DNA from: Lacrimispora indolis DSM 755 | GTDB lineage: Bacteria; Bacillota; Clostridia; Lachnospirales; Lachnospiraceae | DNA: 64,000 bases | NCBI RefSeq assembly: GCF_000526995.1 | Contig: NZ_AZUI01000001.1 | Location: 62,001 to 126,000 of the forward strand | Reading direction: 5' to 3' | Part shown: piece after piece, positions 53,360 through 62,691 of the stretch | How positions within the stretch are numbered: position 1 is the first letter of the stretch | Layout of the letters: each line of letters opens with the position of its first letter | Made by a program: the position numbers and the translations under genes | Notes under the pieces: model-generated | Seen by the model: only the letters and a program-made list of their open reading frames with translations | Told to the model about the DNA's origin: nothing | Databases searched by the model: none

Positions 53360-53558
53360 TGTAAACCTCTGTAATTTTATTGATTTTTGCAGCTTTCCTT
53401 TTATTATAATACAACAATGACCGTTTGGCTATTTCCCAATGTTATATGCTAAGAAGATATTTAACTACAGCGGCATAACAATTCAACCGGCTATGTTTCT
53501 TTTTAGCCGAAATAAATGATTCATTTTATCATAGGAGACTCAATGGAGGTAATTTAAT

Positions 53559-54179
53559 CTACATATTCCGCATTTTCTTCTGAAATTCCCTGACCGCCTT
53601 TGTTTCATCTTCCAGAATGCTTCCGCCCCTTCCGATCCGGTCGCAAAGTCCCAAAAGTGCAACTTCACTGATATCTGTTTCCCGTTTCATACCGGCAATA
53701 TCGCCAAAAGGAAGTCCTCCTGTCACATACAGGATGTGCATATGATACCGGACCAGTTTTGCAACCGCTCTGATCCATGATTCATCACCGGAAAAACAGG
53801 ATAAAAAATCAACTGCCAGCTGCTCTCCCTCCGAATCATGATCATATGAGGTTATCTTTCCTTTCCGGTTTTTCGTCACGCCCGGCTTGCCGATATCATG
53901 AAGCAAAGCAGCCCACATCAGAGTTTTGGCATCCTTACTCTCCATTTTCCGTTTTGCTGCCTCATCCACTACCATCATGGTATGGTTCCATACACTTCCT
54001 TCCGGATGGTACCGCTTTGACTGAGGAGTTTCCTTCATCTTTAAAAGCATGGAAAACGGGTAATCCAAAAACCACGGTTCCCTGCTGATTTCTTCCAGAT
54101 ATTCCGATGGACGTTCGTCATGAAGCAAGTGATGGTCTATTTGCCGGAACAGCTCTTCCATATTATTTTTATCTGCCAT
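53559..54179 (-). CDS. HD-domain phosphohydrolase
   Basis: 206 residues. Metal-binding HD motif HNTMMVVDE-type helix (VWNHTMMVVDEAA), LLHDIGKPGVT, ITSYDHDSEGEQLAVDFL and LVRYHMHIL. It resembles the HD module of tRNA nucleotidyltransferase-type and related proteins, without a nucleotidyltransferase domain. It has no clear functional link with its neighbours. Confidence 0.88.
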   Translation of the reverse strand: MADKNNMEELFRQIDHHLLHDERPSEYLEEISREPWFLDYPFSMLLKMKETPQSKRYHPEGSVWNHTMMVVDEAAKRKMESKDAKTLMWAALLHDIGKPGVTKNRKGKITSYDHDSEGEQLAVDFLSCFSGDESWIRAVAKLVRYHMHILYVTGGLPFGDIAGMKRETDISEVALLGLCDRIGRGGSILEDETKAVREFQKKMRNM

Positions 54180-54375
54180 AACAGCTTCCTTTCTGTTTAA
54201 TAATTATCAATGTATTGTCCAATTCACACCAATATCTATTATTTCAAATATTTATTGAAATAAACAAAATTCTTATTTTCAATACCCGCAGATAATATTA
54301 TTATTAAAAAACATCTGTACATGCAGAAGTAACAATATAGAATGGTTATGGATAGAAGTAAAATAGTAAAATAAC

Positions 54376-54417
54376 AATCGCCGTCAGCTTTGCGAAAACA
54401 CAGTGCTGGCGGCGATT
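54376..54417 (-). terminator. Intrinsic terminator after the Fic gene remnant
   Basis: AATCGCCG (54376-54383) pairs with CGGCGATT (54410-54417), with inner CAGC/GCTG pairing; on the minus strand followed by GTTATTTTACTATTTT. The gap 54180-54458 holds nothing else recognisable. Confidence 0.7.
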
Positions 54418-54458
54418 TGCAGGGGATTTGAATCGGCAGAACGCATATCTGTTTGTGG

Positions 54459-55385
54459 TTACGTATCTTTACGAAGTATCGCCAGGTATTCCTCATAGGA
54501 GAAACTGCGTTCGCGCTTGCTATTATCTACCTGAACAAGGACGCCAAGTTTCATGAGCTTTTTTACAGCGGTGGAGGTGGTATTATAAGAATTCCCCAGC
54601 GCAGCGGCAGTTTTCTTAATGTCGATAATCGGCGTTTGCTCTAAGTGGGCAAACAGCTTTTTCAGAATACCTGTCCGGGTATCCGTAGCCGTTACAATAG
54701 AAATATTTTTGTCGTGGAGTGCAGCCAATGCATCTATGGTTTCGATGGAATCCTCGGCAGACTCATAAATACCTTGAAGAAAAAACTTGACCCATTGTTC
54801 AAAGGTCCCTTTTTCCCGCACCTCGGTCAGCCGATCGTAATATTTAATACGGTTCCGTTTTAAGAAATAAGAAATATAAAGTGTCGGGTAAGTAAGCAGT
54901 CTGTTTTCTTTGAGAAACAGGTTAACCATCAGCCGTCCAATACGTCCGTTGCCATCTAAAAACGGATGGATGGTTTCAAATTGATAGTGAATCAACGCAA
55001 TTTTAATCAGTGGGTCGGTTTGGTCTGTTTCGTTCATGTACTTCTCTAAATCAGACATTGCGTTTTGCATATCATCCGGAGATGGTGGTATATACCTTGC
55101 CGTCTTCAGCGTACTTCCTTGAACTCCAATCCAATTTTGACTGCGGCGAAACTCACCGGGGTTCCTTTCACTGTCACGCACATCACTTAGCAGCACCTCA
55201 TGGGTTTCCAGCAGGAGACGGCAGCACAGGGGCAGCGTTTTCAGGCGCTCGGTTGCAAAGTCTGTTGCTTTAATGTAGTTAATGACCTCAGAAACATTAT
55301 GATTAGTATTCTGTTCAATATGTGGGTCTAAGATATCATCAAGGGTGGCCTGTGTGCCTTCAATTTGTGAGGAGAGAGTCGGCTC
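54459..55385 (-). pseudogene. Fic-family AMP-transferase gene lacking its 5' end
   Basis: Homology to Fic proteins runs from about 55385 to 54459. The inhibitory-helix motif SSQIEGT (55356-55376) is encoded, followed by ERNPGEFRRSQNWIG, the catalytic loop HPFLDGNGRIGR and a C-terminal winged-helix (TAAALGNSYNTTSTAVKKLMKLGVL). Upstream of the inhibitory motif the frame stays open to about 55499 but contains no ATG, and its sequence is no longer Fic-like. The only in-frame plausible start is a GTG at 55196, downstream of the inhibitory motif. The gene is therefore truncated at its 5' end by a rearrangement whose junction is near 55375-55390. Confidence 0.75.
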
Positions 55386-55388
55386 AAA

Positions 55389-55658
55389 TGGGAAGAGCGT
55401 GAGCGCATCGCCAGAGAGCGGGCTGAAGAAGAAGCCCGAATTGAGTCCGAGAGAATTCAGGCTGAAAAAGATGCTCTTATGGCTTTGAGTGAAAAGGAGT
55501 TAATGGTTGAAGTGATTATGACTCTGCGGGGCTATAACACGCGGTTGACTATTATTGAGGCAAGCCAAGATGATTTAGAGGATAGGGTCAGTTCTTTGGA
55601 ATCAGATGTGAACTCCTTTGAATCGTATGTGTCCAGCCTAAAACTCAATAGCGATTAA
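55389..55658 (+). pseudogene. Orphan coiled-coil C-terminal gene fragment
   Basis: An open frame of 89 codons without a start at its 5' end, protein-like and strongly charged (WEERERIARERAEEEARIES), then LSEKELMVEVIMTLRGYNTRL and a heptad-rich end (DDLEDRVSSLESDVNSF), ending in TAA at 55656-55658. It begins exactly where Fic homology on the other strand stops, so both are ends of a DNA junction. An internal ATG (55479-55481) could still give a 59-residue protein. The family is not recognised. Confidence 0.55.
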
Positions 55659-55742
55659 GAACAAGAATTTGGTGTTCAGGCTGCATGAATATGTTTATCA
55701 ATAGTTGTGAAAACAAATTACATTTATGTGTAGGGATGAATT

Positions 55743-55994
55743 ATGGCCGGTGAGGAGAGGTATCATGTAATAAGTGCAAAGTATCAAGGTTGGGCAAACG
55801 AGGGCGAGGATTTTTACTTTCCTGTGAGTTCTTACAGTAAAGAAGATGCGATTGCTCAATTTGTACCCGTAGAAAAATTTACTGAAAGAAACAATAGAAT
55901 GGTGCCTTACACAGCATATGAATACGACGGCAATACGTTTTATACAGTCATTTATAGCGGCGTTGTTAATGAAAGTGAGCTTAAGTATTATTAA
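55743..55994 (+). CDS. Small hypothetical protein
   Basis: 83 residues, acidic and aromatic-rich (YHVISAKYQGWANEGEDFYFPVSSYSKEDAIAQF), compact with no membrane segment. AGGGATG precedes the ATG. It sits in mobile-element debris with neighbours in both orientations. The sequence looks like a real small soluble protein; the family is not recognised. Confidence 0.55.
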   Translation: MAGEERYHVISAKYQGWANEGEDFYFPVSSYSKEDAIAQFVPVEKFTERNNRMVPYTAYEYDGNTFYTVIYSGVVNESELKYY

Positions 55995-56049
55995 ATCCTA
56001 ATTCGTTTGACTTTAGCATAATCAATGAGAAAGATTTTTCACAAATACC

Positions 56050-56087
56050 AACAAACGGATACCCGCAATTTACAGCATCCGTTTGTT
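56050..56087. terminator. Hairpin beyond the recombinase remnant
   Basis: AACAAACGGAT (56050-56060) is complementary to ATCCGTTTGTT (56077-56087) with a 16-nt loop. On the minus strand it lies 14 bp after the recombinase stop and is followed by a T-rich stretch, so it is probably that gene's original terminator. Confidence 0.65.
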
Positions 56088-56100
56088 GTTCCAGTGGCGC

Positions 56101-56235
56101 TTACGCCTTTATCTCCGTCCCGTCCTTGAATGTGAACCGCACATTGTTTTCGCTGTAGACCGTGGCGAATTCCACGAGGGTGTGCCAGAGCCGCTCATCG
56201 AACTCGGCTATCAAGCCGTCCTGCCTGCCCAGTAT
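56101..56235 (-). pseudogene. C-terminal remnant of a large serine recombinase
   Basis: About 44 codons read ILGRQDGLIAEFDERLWH...TVYSENNVRFTFKDGTEIKA then stop at 56101. This is the characteristic C-terminus of Tn/ICE-type large serine recombinases in Clostridia. The homology starts at 56233-56235, overlapping the stop codon of the 2-hydroxyacid dehydrogenase gene, so the DNA junction falls precisely at that stop. Confidence 0.75.
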
Positions 56236-57194
56236 TATTGGTTTACAACATTAATCGGTTTCTCATCGACAAATGCCTTTAAATTGTCAACTGCAATACC
56301 CATCAGCCTCTGCCGTGATTCCTTCGGCGCCCAGGCAATATGTGGGGTAATAATTATATTTTTTGTATGCAACAGCGGATTATCTGCCCGGATTGGTTCC
56401 TCGGATATCACATCCACCGCTGCACCACTTATCTTGCCGCTATCCAATGCATTACATAAATCCTGTTCATCAATCAATGCACCTCTGGAAGTATTAATAA
56501 TCTTCACTCCAGCCTTCATTTTGGAAATCGTACTTTGATTGACCAATTTTTCTGTAGACGGTGTCAGGGGACAATGAAGACTGATAACATCCGCCTGTCC
56601 TAAAAGTTCATTCATCGATACATACCGGCAAAAATCTGTCTTCTCCATCTGATCGGAATACTCGTCATATGCCAGCACTTCCATTCCAAAAGCCGATGCA
56701 ATCTGTGCTGTTCTTCTGCCGATCCTGCCAAAGCCAATAACACCGAATGTCTTCCCTGCCAGTTCCACCAGCGGATATTTCCAGTAGCACCAGTCTTCAT
56801 GCTTTGCCCATTCCCCTGCCAAAACACTGTCAGAATGTGCTCCCACATGATGACAAAGCTCCAATAGCAAAGCGATGGCATATTGAGCCACTGCATCTGT
56901 GCCATAGGAAGGAATATTGGAAACCACGATCCCGGCAGCTTTGGTAGCAGCCATATCAATAATATTATAACCGGTTGCCAATACACCAATAAATTTTATA
57001 GTCGGACAGTTTTTGATAATATGGGCATTTAAAGGTGTCTTATTTGTATACACCACCTCCGCATCGCCAATTCGCTCCACAACTTTATCCGCAGGTGTCC
57101 GGTCATACACGGTTAATTCACCCAGAGCTTCCAACGCTCCCCAGCTCAAATCTCCCGGATTTTCGGTATAACCATCTAAAACTACAATCTTCAT
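56235..57194 (-). CDS. D-2-hydroxyacid dehydrogenase
   Basis: 319 residues from the ATG at 57192-57194, behind GAGGAG (the longer frame starts on that site). NAD-binding motif GFGRIGRRTAQIASAFG, catalytic Arg in INTSRGALID, Glu in DVISEEPI and His in ITPHIAWAP. Resembles glycerate/hydroxypyruvate-type reductases. It follows an aldolase gene by a short gap; it may reduce a hydroxy-2-oxoacid made in the pathway. The stop lies on a recombination junction yet leaves the protein apparently complete. Confidence 0.92.
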   Translation of the reverse strand: MKIVVLDGYTENPGDLSWGALEALGELTVYDRTPADKVVERIGDAEVVYTNKTPLNAHIIKNCPTIKFIGVLATGYNIIDMAATKAAGIVVSNIPSYGTDAVAQYAIALLLELCHHVGAHSDSVLAGEWAKHEDWCYWKYPLVELAGKTFGVIGFGRIGRRTAQIASAFGMEVLAYDEYSDQMEKTDFCRYVSMNELLGQADVISLHCPLTPSTEKLVNQSTISKMKAGVKIINTSRGALIDEQDLCNALDSGKISGAAVDVISEEPIRADNPLLHTKNIIITPHIAWAPKESRQRLMGIAVDNLKAFVDEKPINVVNQ

Positions 57195-57212
57195 AATCAA
57201 TCTCCTCATCGG

Positions 57213-58055
57213 TTAAAAACTGTCATAGTTCCGGTCATGCTCCAGCTGGGCCAGAAGCTCTTTCGCTTCTTTTACGGTATACCCTTTATGAATCATATAT
57301 CGCAATGTGATTATCAATGCTGTAACATCCTGATACTCCCATACAAAACGGCCCATTGTAACACCGCCAACACCGCAATCCATTGCCTCTCTGGTCATCA
57401 CCAGATAATCTTCCAATGTCTTGCACTTGTCACCGCCCTGAATCACAATCCGAAATGTGGATGGTACACAGGCAACTACTTTAGCCATGGAATCTGGGTC
57501 GCCGGTATATGTAGTTTTTACAATGTCCATGCCCAATTCACAGGCGCTTCGTACACAATAGGCAATATTCTCCCATGCAGTCTGCTGATCTGCAGGAACC
57601 ATCTCGCCCTTGGGGTAAACATGACCGATCAGCGGCATTCCCTTTGCCATACACTCCTCAGAAATCCTGCCAATAGACTCAAACTGCTCACTCTGAAAGT
57701 TACCAAATGTCATCGCTCCCATAGAAACAGCGTCAGCACCCATCCGAACGGCCTCATCCACCGATCCGAAAATCGTGTCTTTCGTCGGTTCTGCCGGCGA
57801 ATAATTTGATATCTTCATCAGCATCGCAACCTTACCGGCATAAGGCCACATACAATGCTCAGCAATTCCTTTTGTCACGGTGATTGCATCAGGACGCCCC
57901 TTCACAACCTTATCCACAGTTTCCTGAATCTGATGAAGTCCTTTTAGCAGAGCAATTCCCCTTGAAATTGCATGATCCACTGTGATTGCCATCATTTTAT
58001 TACTCTCCGGATTCACCAGTCGGCTCATTCTTACTTCTTTTCCTAACATTGCCAT
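57213..58055 (-). CDS. Class I aldolase of the DeoC/LacD/LsrF type
   Basis: 280 residues, TIM-barrel. Features: MAITVDHAISRGI (start of the barrel as in archaeal-type FbaB and LsrF), DAITVTKGIAEH, the Schiff-base lysine in DIVKTTYTGD, VIQGGDKC and GVTMGRFVWE (phosphate-binding). It would cleave or form a phosphorylated ketose or keto acid. AAGGAG precedes the ATG. It lies between the permease and dehydrogenase genes. Confidence 0.85.
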   Translation of the reverse strand: MAMLGKEVRMSRLVNPESNKMMAITVDHAISRGIALLKGLHQIQETVDKVVKGRPDAITVTKGIAEHCMWPYAGKVAMLMKISNYSPAEPTKDTIFGSVDEAVRMGADAVSMGAMTFGNFQSEQFESIGRISEECMAKGMPLIGHVYPKGEMVPADQQTAWENIAYCVRSACELGMDIVKTTYTGDPDSMAKVVACVPSTFRIVIQGGDKCKTLEDYLVMTREAMDCGVGGVTMGRFVWEYQDVTALIITLRYMIHKGYTVKEAKELLAQLEHDRNYDSF

Positions 58056-58092
58056 TATTCATACTCCTTATTTTTCATTGTTTTATTAAAGT

Positions 58093-59445
58093 TTATACCA
58101 TTGGCATCACCATGGCACCAACTAATGACAGGATAAATGCCATACCTGCCAGGGTTATGGTATTCCAGGTATATGTTTTTAAACCGCCGGTAACACTGGC
58201 TCCGGAAAGATTTGTCACCACCCAGAACCCCGAGTCATTGACATGACCGATAAAATTACCGCCTGCCAGAGCTGCCAAAGCGATATAGACCGGGTGACAG
58301 CCCGCTGATGGAGCCACTGAGGCCATAATGGTCATCGCTGTGATAGAAGCTACAGTTCCTGAACCCTGAGCGACACGGAACAGTACACCGATGCCAAATG
58401 TAAGTGTCAGAATCAGCACTGTGGAGGACTGCCCTTCAGACAAGCCTGCAACCAGAACCTGACCAATATTTGTCGCCTGGATGACTGCACCAAATGCACC
58501 GCCTGCACCAGTAATCAACAATACCACTCCTGCCTGCTGCAAAGATTTACTGGCGGAGGCACTGATCCCTGACCAGCTCATCCGCTTTAAAAGTATGACA
58601 TAAGCCGCCAGCAATCCCAATAAAATCGCAATGGTTTTCTGTGAAAGAAACTGAATGATCACAGGAGCTTCATTTCCGGTCACAACCGGCCAGAAGGAAC
58701 CAATTAAGATTGCCAGTACTGGCAGGCAGATCGGGATAACTGCTGCTATCGGCGATGGCAGATCCTTTCTTATGACCACTTCCGCATCCATATCCAGCAT
58801 ACCGGTTTCATCCTTTTCTGGGTTCCAGAAGCCCGGACGGTCCAGCATCCGAAACCAGACAAACATGGAAAATACTGCCGCAGCCAGACCGATGACAGTT
58901 CCGGCAACAATGATATAGGACAAATCAAAGTTCAGAATTGTGGCTGCTGCCAGCGGATTAGGTGTGGGTGGTACAAATGTCTGTGAACTGACACCACCAA
59001 TTGCAATTGCTCCTGCAAAATATGCCAGAGGTCTTTTTGTCTCTTTGGCAACCGCAATTCCCAACGGAATCAGAATCACAAAAGTAACGTCAAAGAAAAC
59101 TGGAATTGATAATAAGAAAGCAGTCAGACCCAAAGCCCAGGGTGCTTTTTTACCGGGAAATGCCTTTAAGATAGATTTTGCCAATGATTCCGCCGCACCA
59201 GAATCCTCCAGAATCTGACCCATCATAATTCCAAAACCAATAGGAAAACCAATTCCTGTCATTAAGGTACCAAAGCCGCTGTTAATTGTTGTAATCGTAT
59301 CAATAATTCCCAGTTTACATGATAACCCCATATATAAACTGGCCAGAACCATAGAAATAATCGGGTTGATTTTTAATTTGAGAACTAATAATAATATAAT
59401 TGCAATCGAGATTGCTAAATTGATTGATAATGTAAACCCACTCAT
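58093..59445 (-). CDS. GntP-family gluconate/sugar-acid permease
   Basis: 450 residues from the ATG at 59443-59445, behind TGGAGG; a longer frame to 59559 overlaps the kinase gene and is not family-like. About 12 hydrophobic helices. Conserved elements: FGTLMTGIGFPIGFGIMMGQILEDSGAAE, FDVTFVILIPL, PTPNPLAAATIL, GAGGAFGAVIQATNIG and HVNDSGFWV. GntP proteins import aldonates (gluconate, idonate and similar) with protons. It sets the pathway as one for a sugar acid. Confidence 0.93.
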   Translation of the reverse strand: MSGFTLSINLAISIAIILLLVLKLKINPIISMVLASLYMGLSCKLGIIDTITTINSGFGTLMTGIGFPIGFGIMMGQILEDSGAAESLAKSILKAFPGKKAPWALGLTAFLLSIPVFFDVTFVILIPLGIAVAKETKRPLAYFAGAIAIGGVSSQTFVPPTPNPLAAATILNFDLSYIIVAGTVIGLAAAVFSMFVWFRMLDRPGFWNPEKDETGMLDMDAEVVIRKDLPSPIAAVIPICLPVLAILIGSFWPVVTGNEAPVIIQFLSQKTIAILLGLLAAYVILLKRMSWSGISASASKSLQQAGVVLLITGAGGAFGAVIQATNIGQVLVAGLSEGQSSTVLILTLTFGIGVLFRVAQGSGTVASITAMTIMASVAPSAGCHPVYIALAALAGGNFIGHVNDSGFWVVTNLSGASVTGGLKTYTWNTITLAGMAFILSLVGAMVMPMV

Positions 59446-59527
59446 TCGAAATCCTCCATTTTTAGCATACTTTAATAAAAGTATCACTGGGATACCAATA
59501 ATTATTTGACAAACATTTAAAATAGAA

Positions 59528-61054
59528 TTATAATAAAGATGTACGATCGGAAATGGCATGATTGATATTCGTCAATTCCGGATAGATTGTTTTATACTCG
59601 GAAAATCTGACTTCATATTTTTGGGCCATGTTCGGATCCGGAATATATGTTCCTGCGGTTTGAACCATGTCACTGACTGCGTGCTCAAACCCTCTAAAAT
59701 ATCCGGTTCCAACAGCTCCGATGATAGCTGCTCCCAGTGCTGCCGCTTCCTGTGTCTGCAATGTAGTAATGGTCCTGTTAAATATATCGGCTTTTATCTG
59801 TAACCATTTGGGAGTTTTGACGCCACCGCCTATCATGCGGATTTCTTCGATTTTCTGACCTGTGCTCTGTTCGATTGCAATGAGATTCAGTTTCATCTCA
59901 TACCCCAGCGAATCAAGTACAGCACGGGTAATGTCTTTTTTGGTATGACTGACTCTTAAGCCAATTATGGCTCCAAGAGATAGCGGGTCATTTACTGGTG
60001 TACCTACACCTTCCAGATGAGGTAATACATAGATATCAGCAGGAGTGTTCGCGCACCCCTCAATCATATGTGTATAAATATCACAGTTCTGTTTGCTGCA
60101 CAACTGTGATTCCTCATTGAAGAAGGTATTTTTATACCATTTCAAAAACAAACCACCATTTGTATTAATTGCCATTGTAATATAACTGCTGCCATCCACA
60201 TGTCTGTAACATGGCAGTTTATTCTTAAGCATCGCCTGATCAATGGTCACACCCGGCAGTACAGAAACCATAGCATCTACAGTCCCGCAGGCATCCATCA
60301 ACTGGCCTTGTCTGAGCACACCGCTGCCAATTGCTCCGCAAGCCTGATCATGACCTCCCAGAACCACCTGACAATCATTTCTTAGTCCTGTCAAAGCTCT
60401 GATATTTTGTTTTACAGTTCCCACAATCGTTGACGCTCTGACTGGTTGAGACAGCTTTTCGTTTGGTATTTCGGCGATTTTTAATATCCGTTCATCCCAC
60501 TCAGGTTTTTCTAAAGACAGCATCATCGTACGTCCAGCCATGGAATAATCAATAAATGGTCCCCTTCCTGTCAGCATAAAAACCACATAGTCCTGTACGC
60601 AGCAGAACTTCCAGGTATTTTCATAGACCTCTGGCATATATTCCTTGTGCCACATAATCTTATTTACTGTGTAAATTGAAGCAAAACTATTGCCAGTGCG
60701 CTGATACAGTTCCCATTCATCATAATTTTCCTGCCAGAACTGATATTGCCTCAAAGTCCTGTTGTCCATGGTGACAATGATGTTATATAATGCTTTTCCA
60801 TCCTTATCGATCGGAACAACCGCCTGAGCCTGAGAGGATACTGCGACTGACCTTATTGCACCGCTGCATTGTTCTGATACCTCTTGTATAACCTCATAAA
60901 CCTTATTCAGATAATTTTCCGGTTCCAGTTCAGACCATCCGGTCCGGGGATGGACTAAATCCACCTCCCTTCTGGCAAATGCCAGCTGTTTTCCATGGGT
61001 GTCAAAAACTGCTGCCTTTACTCCGGAAGTACCCAAATCAATACCACAAAACAT
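59528..61054 (-). CDS. FGGY-family carbohydrate kinase
   Basis: 508 residues from the ATG at 61052-61054, directly behind AGGAGGGG; a longer in-frame start is not supported. FGGY motifs: CGIDLGTSGVKAAVFD (phosphate loop), SSQAQAVVPIDKDGK, DNRTLRQYQFWQ (substrate Asp), VLGGHDQACGAIGSGV and MIGGGVKTPKWLQIKADIF near the C-terminus. Gluconokinase/xylulokinase-like; with GntP the substrate is probably an aldonate. Confidence 0.93.
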   Translation of the reverse strand: MFCGIDLGTSGVKAAVFDTHGKQLAFARREVDLVHPRTGWSELEPENYLNKVYEVIQEVSEQCSGAIRSVAVSSQAQAVVPIDKDGKALYNIIVTMDNRTLRQYQFWQENYDEWELYQRTGNSFASIYTVNKIMWHKEYMPEVYENTWKFCCVQDYVVFMLTGRGPFIDYSMAGRTMMLSLEKPEWDERILKIAEIPNEKLSQPVRASTIVGTVKQNIRALTGLRNDCQVVLGGHDQACGAIGSGVLRQGQLMDACGTVDAMVSVLPGVTIDQAMLKNKLPCYRHVDGSSYITMAINTNGGLFLKWYKNTFFNEESQLCSKQNCDIYTHMIEGCANTPADIYVLPHLEGVGTPVNDPLSLGAIIGLRVSHTKKDITRAVLDSLGYEMKLNLIAIEQSTGQKIEEIRMIGGGVKTPKWLQIKADIFNRTITTLQTQEAAALGAAIIGAVGTGYFRGFEHAVSDMVQTAGTYIPDPNMAQKYEVRFSEYKTIYPELTNINHAISDRTSLL

Positions 61055-61146
61055 GTTTTCCCCTCCTTTCCTGATTTCCATAAATGTTGACCGGCTTCCA
61101 TCACCTCCTCTAAAGTAATCCCTCATCTCCTGCCTTTATCACCCCC

Positions 61147-62001
61147 TTAAATTTTCGTAGCATCCAAAGCCTTCCTTGTTTTTAATATCTCAGCATAGGA
61201 TTCATCATATCGTTTGTAAGAAACACCAATATACAACATATCGATAATAGACAGTTCCGCAATTCTTGAAGATAGTGCATCACTGTTAAATGCAGTTTCA
61301 TTCGAAGACGTAAAAAGTACAACTTCAGCACTGTCGACAATCGGCGACCGACCATAGTTGGTAATTGCAATAGTTCTCGCCCCTGAGTTCCTGGCGATTT
61401 CCAATGCCATCAAAATATCCTTTGACGCCCCTGAATGAGAGATGGCCACCACAACGTCCTTAGGAGTTAAGACTGACGCTGCCATTGCCTGCAGATTACT
61501 GTCAGAAAAAGCCATTGCCAAATAGCCGATTTTTATAAATTTATGTTGTCCATCCAGTGCTATGCAGCCAGAGCCGCCAACACCAAAGAATAAAAGCCGC
61601 CGGCATCCCAGGATCAGATTAACTGCATCATCGATACTTTCCCGGTTAAGTACATCGCTGGTGTCTTTTAGTGACTGGATATTGGAGTCAATAATCTTAT
61701 TGACAATTGTCGAAATCGTATCATCCTTTGCAAGATGACCATAGATTTGTTGTTCCGGTTCAATGCTCTCCTGCGCAATACTGATTTTCATCGCCTGATA
61801 TCCTTTATAACCAAGTTTTTGAGCATATCTTACGATTGTCGGCTCGCTGACCTCACAAGCTTCCGCTGCATCTGCAACAGACATATGAATTATGTCTCTC
61901 CGGTTGTTTTCAATAAATTCATAAATTTTCTTTTCATTCTTCGTAATTTCAGCCAGTATTGATTGTACCCGTAACTGATAACCTGTATTTGGAAAATCCA
62001 T
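61147..62001 (-). CDS. RpiR-family transcriptional regulator
   Basis: 284 residues. HTH_6 domain with DIIHMSVADAAEACEVSEPTIVRYAQKLGYKGYQAM and a SIS domain (LLFFGVGGSGCIALDGQHKF, VVVAISHSGASKDIL). First gene of the sugar-acid operon, behind a consensus promoter with an overlapping dyad, consistent with autoregulation. Confidence 0.93.
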   Translation of the reverse strand: MDFPNTGYQLRVQSILAEITKNEKKIYEFIENNRRDIIHMSVADAAEACEVSEPTIVRYAQKLGYKGYQAMKISIAQESIEPEQQIYGHLAKDDTISTIVNKIIDSNIQSLKDTSDVLNRESIDDAVNLILGCRRLLFFGVGGSGCIALDGQHKFIKIGYLAMAFSDSNLQAMAASVLTPKDVVVAISHSGASKDILMALEIARNSGARTIAITNYGRSPIVDSAEVVLFTSSNETAFNSDALSSRIAELSIIDMLYIGVSYKRYDESYAEILKTRKALDATKI

Positions 62002-62042
62002 AGTGTATCCCTCACTTCTTATAGCTATGTATCTTTAATAGT

Positions 62043-62071
62043 ATTATACACCATGCGTAATTAAATTACAA
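62043..62071 (-). promoter_or_regulatory. Promoter and candidate RpiR operator of the sugar-acid operon
   Basis: On the minus strand TTGTAA (62066-62071) and TATAAT (62043-62048) are spaced 17 bp. The perfect dyad GTAAT-TAA-ATTAC (62057-62069) overlaps the -35. Confidence 0.7.
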
Positions 62072-62134
62072 TATAAATATTTTATTCTGTATTTTTATTT
62101 CATTACCAAGGGTAACAGTTCAGACGATAATACA

Positions 62135-62323
62135 TTAAGTTAAGAAAATATGAATAGGTGAATATGCGGTTATTGTCTCGATTTCTTGAGGGCAGTGAAA
62201 AAGGCATCCCGCCCGGGTGACGGTTTGGCATGTAAGTGCAAGATTCCCAACTGTATTTTTACGCAGCACCGTCTTGAAGCGAGTGTACTCTCCGTGGGTA
62301 TCACTTGTCACAAATATCATCAT
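62135..62323 (-). pseudogene. Metallophosphoesterase N-terminal fragment
   Basis: Begins MIFVTSDTHGEYTRFK, the first metal-binding motif of calcineurin-like phosphoesterases, then departs from the family after about 20 residues and ends after 62 codons. The start overlaps the stop of the DUF6076-like fragment. Truncated remnant. Confidence 0.6.
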
Positions 62324-62691
62324 TTCACCTCATCAATATCAGCATCAACCTGACTCTTTTTAATTTCCCTCAAAAACTCCCCCTCCGACATCTCCCCAGC
62401 AACAAACCTCTCCCTCGCCGCTATCGCAGGCTCCGACCACAGATCATACGCCGCCTGTGCTTTCCCGGCATTCTCCGCTGTTTCCTTATTCCTGTCCCGC
62501 TCCCGTTTCTGCTGCTTCGCCTTGCGAACGCGGTCATACTCCTTGAGTGCTGCATTCTCCTGTTTTTCCAACTGTGCATTTAATACCGCTTTCGGTCCAA
62601 CTTGCTTGCAGGTGCGGCCGTTTTCTATTTTTCGGTCACAATACTCGGTGAAATGGCGGGTTTTATGCACTAGATGTAACACCGGTTGCAT
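62320..62691 (-). pseudogene. DUF6076-like protein, C-terminal fragment
   Basis: 123 codons. The segment KTRHFTEYCDRKIENGRTCKQVG is like the zinc-ribbon end of DUF6076-type proteins found on clostridial mobile elements, followed by a highly charged helix (VRKAKQQKRERDRNKE). The residues before it (62665-62691) do not look family-like and lie where a plus-strand ATPase remnant begins, so the gene is cut at its 5' end. Confidence 0.5.

Noticed and set aside
53488..53509. CGGCTA/TAGCCG hairpin after the HD-domain gene as terminator
   Set aside because: Only a 6-bp stem and no T-run on the minus strand.
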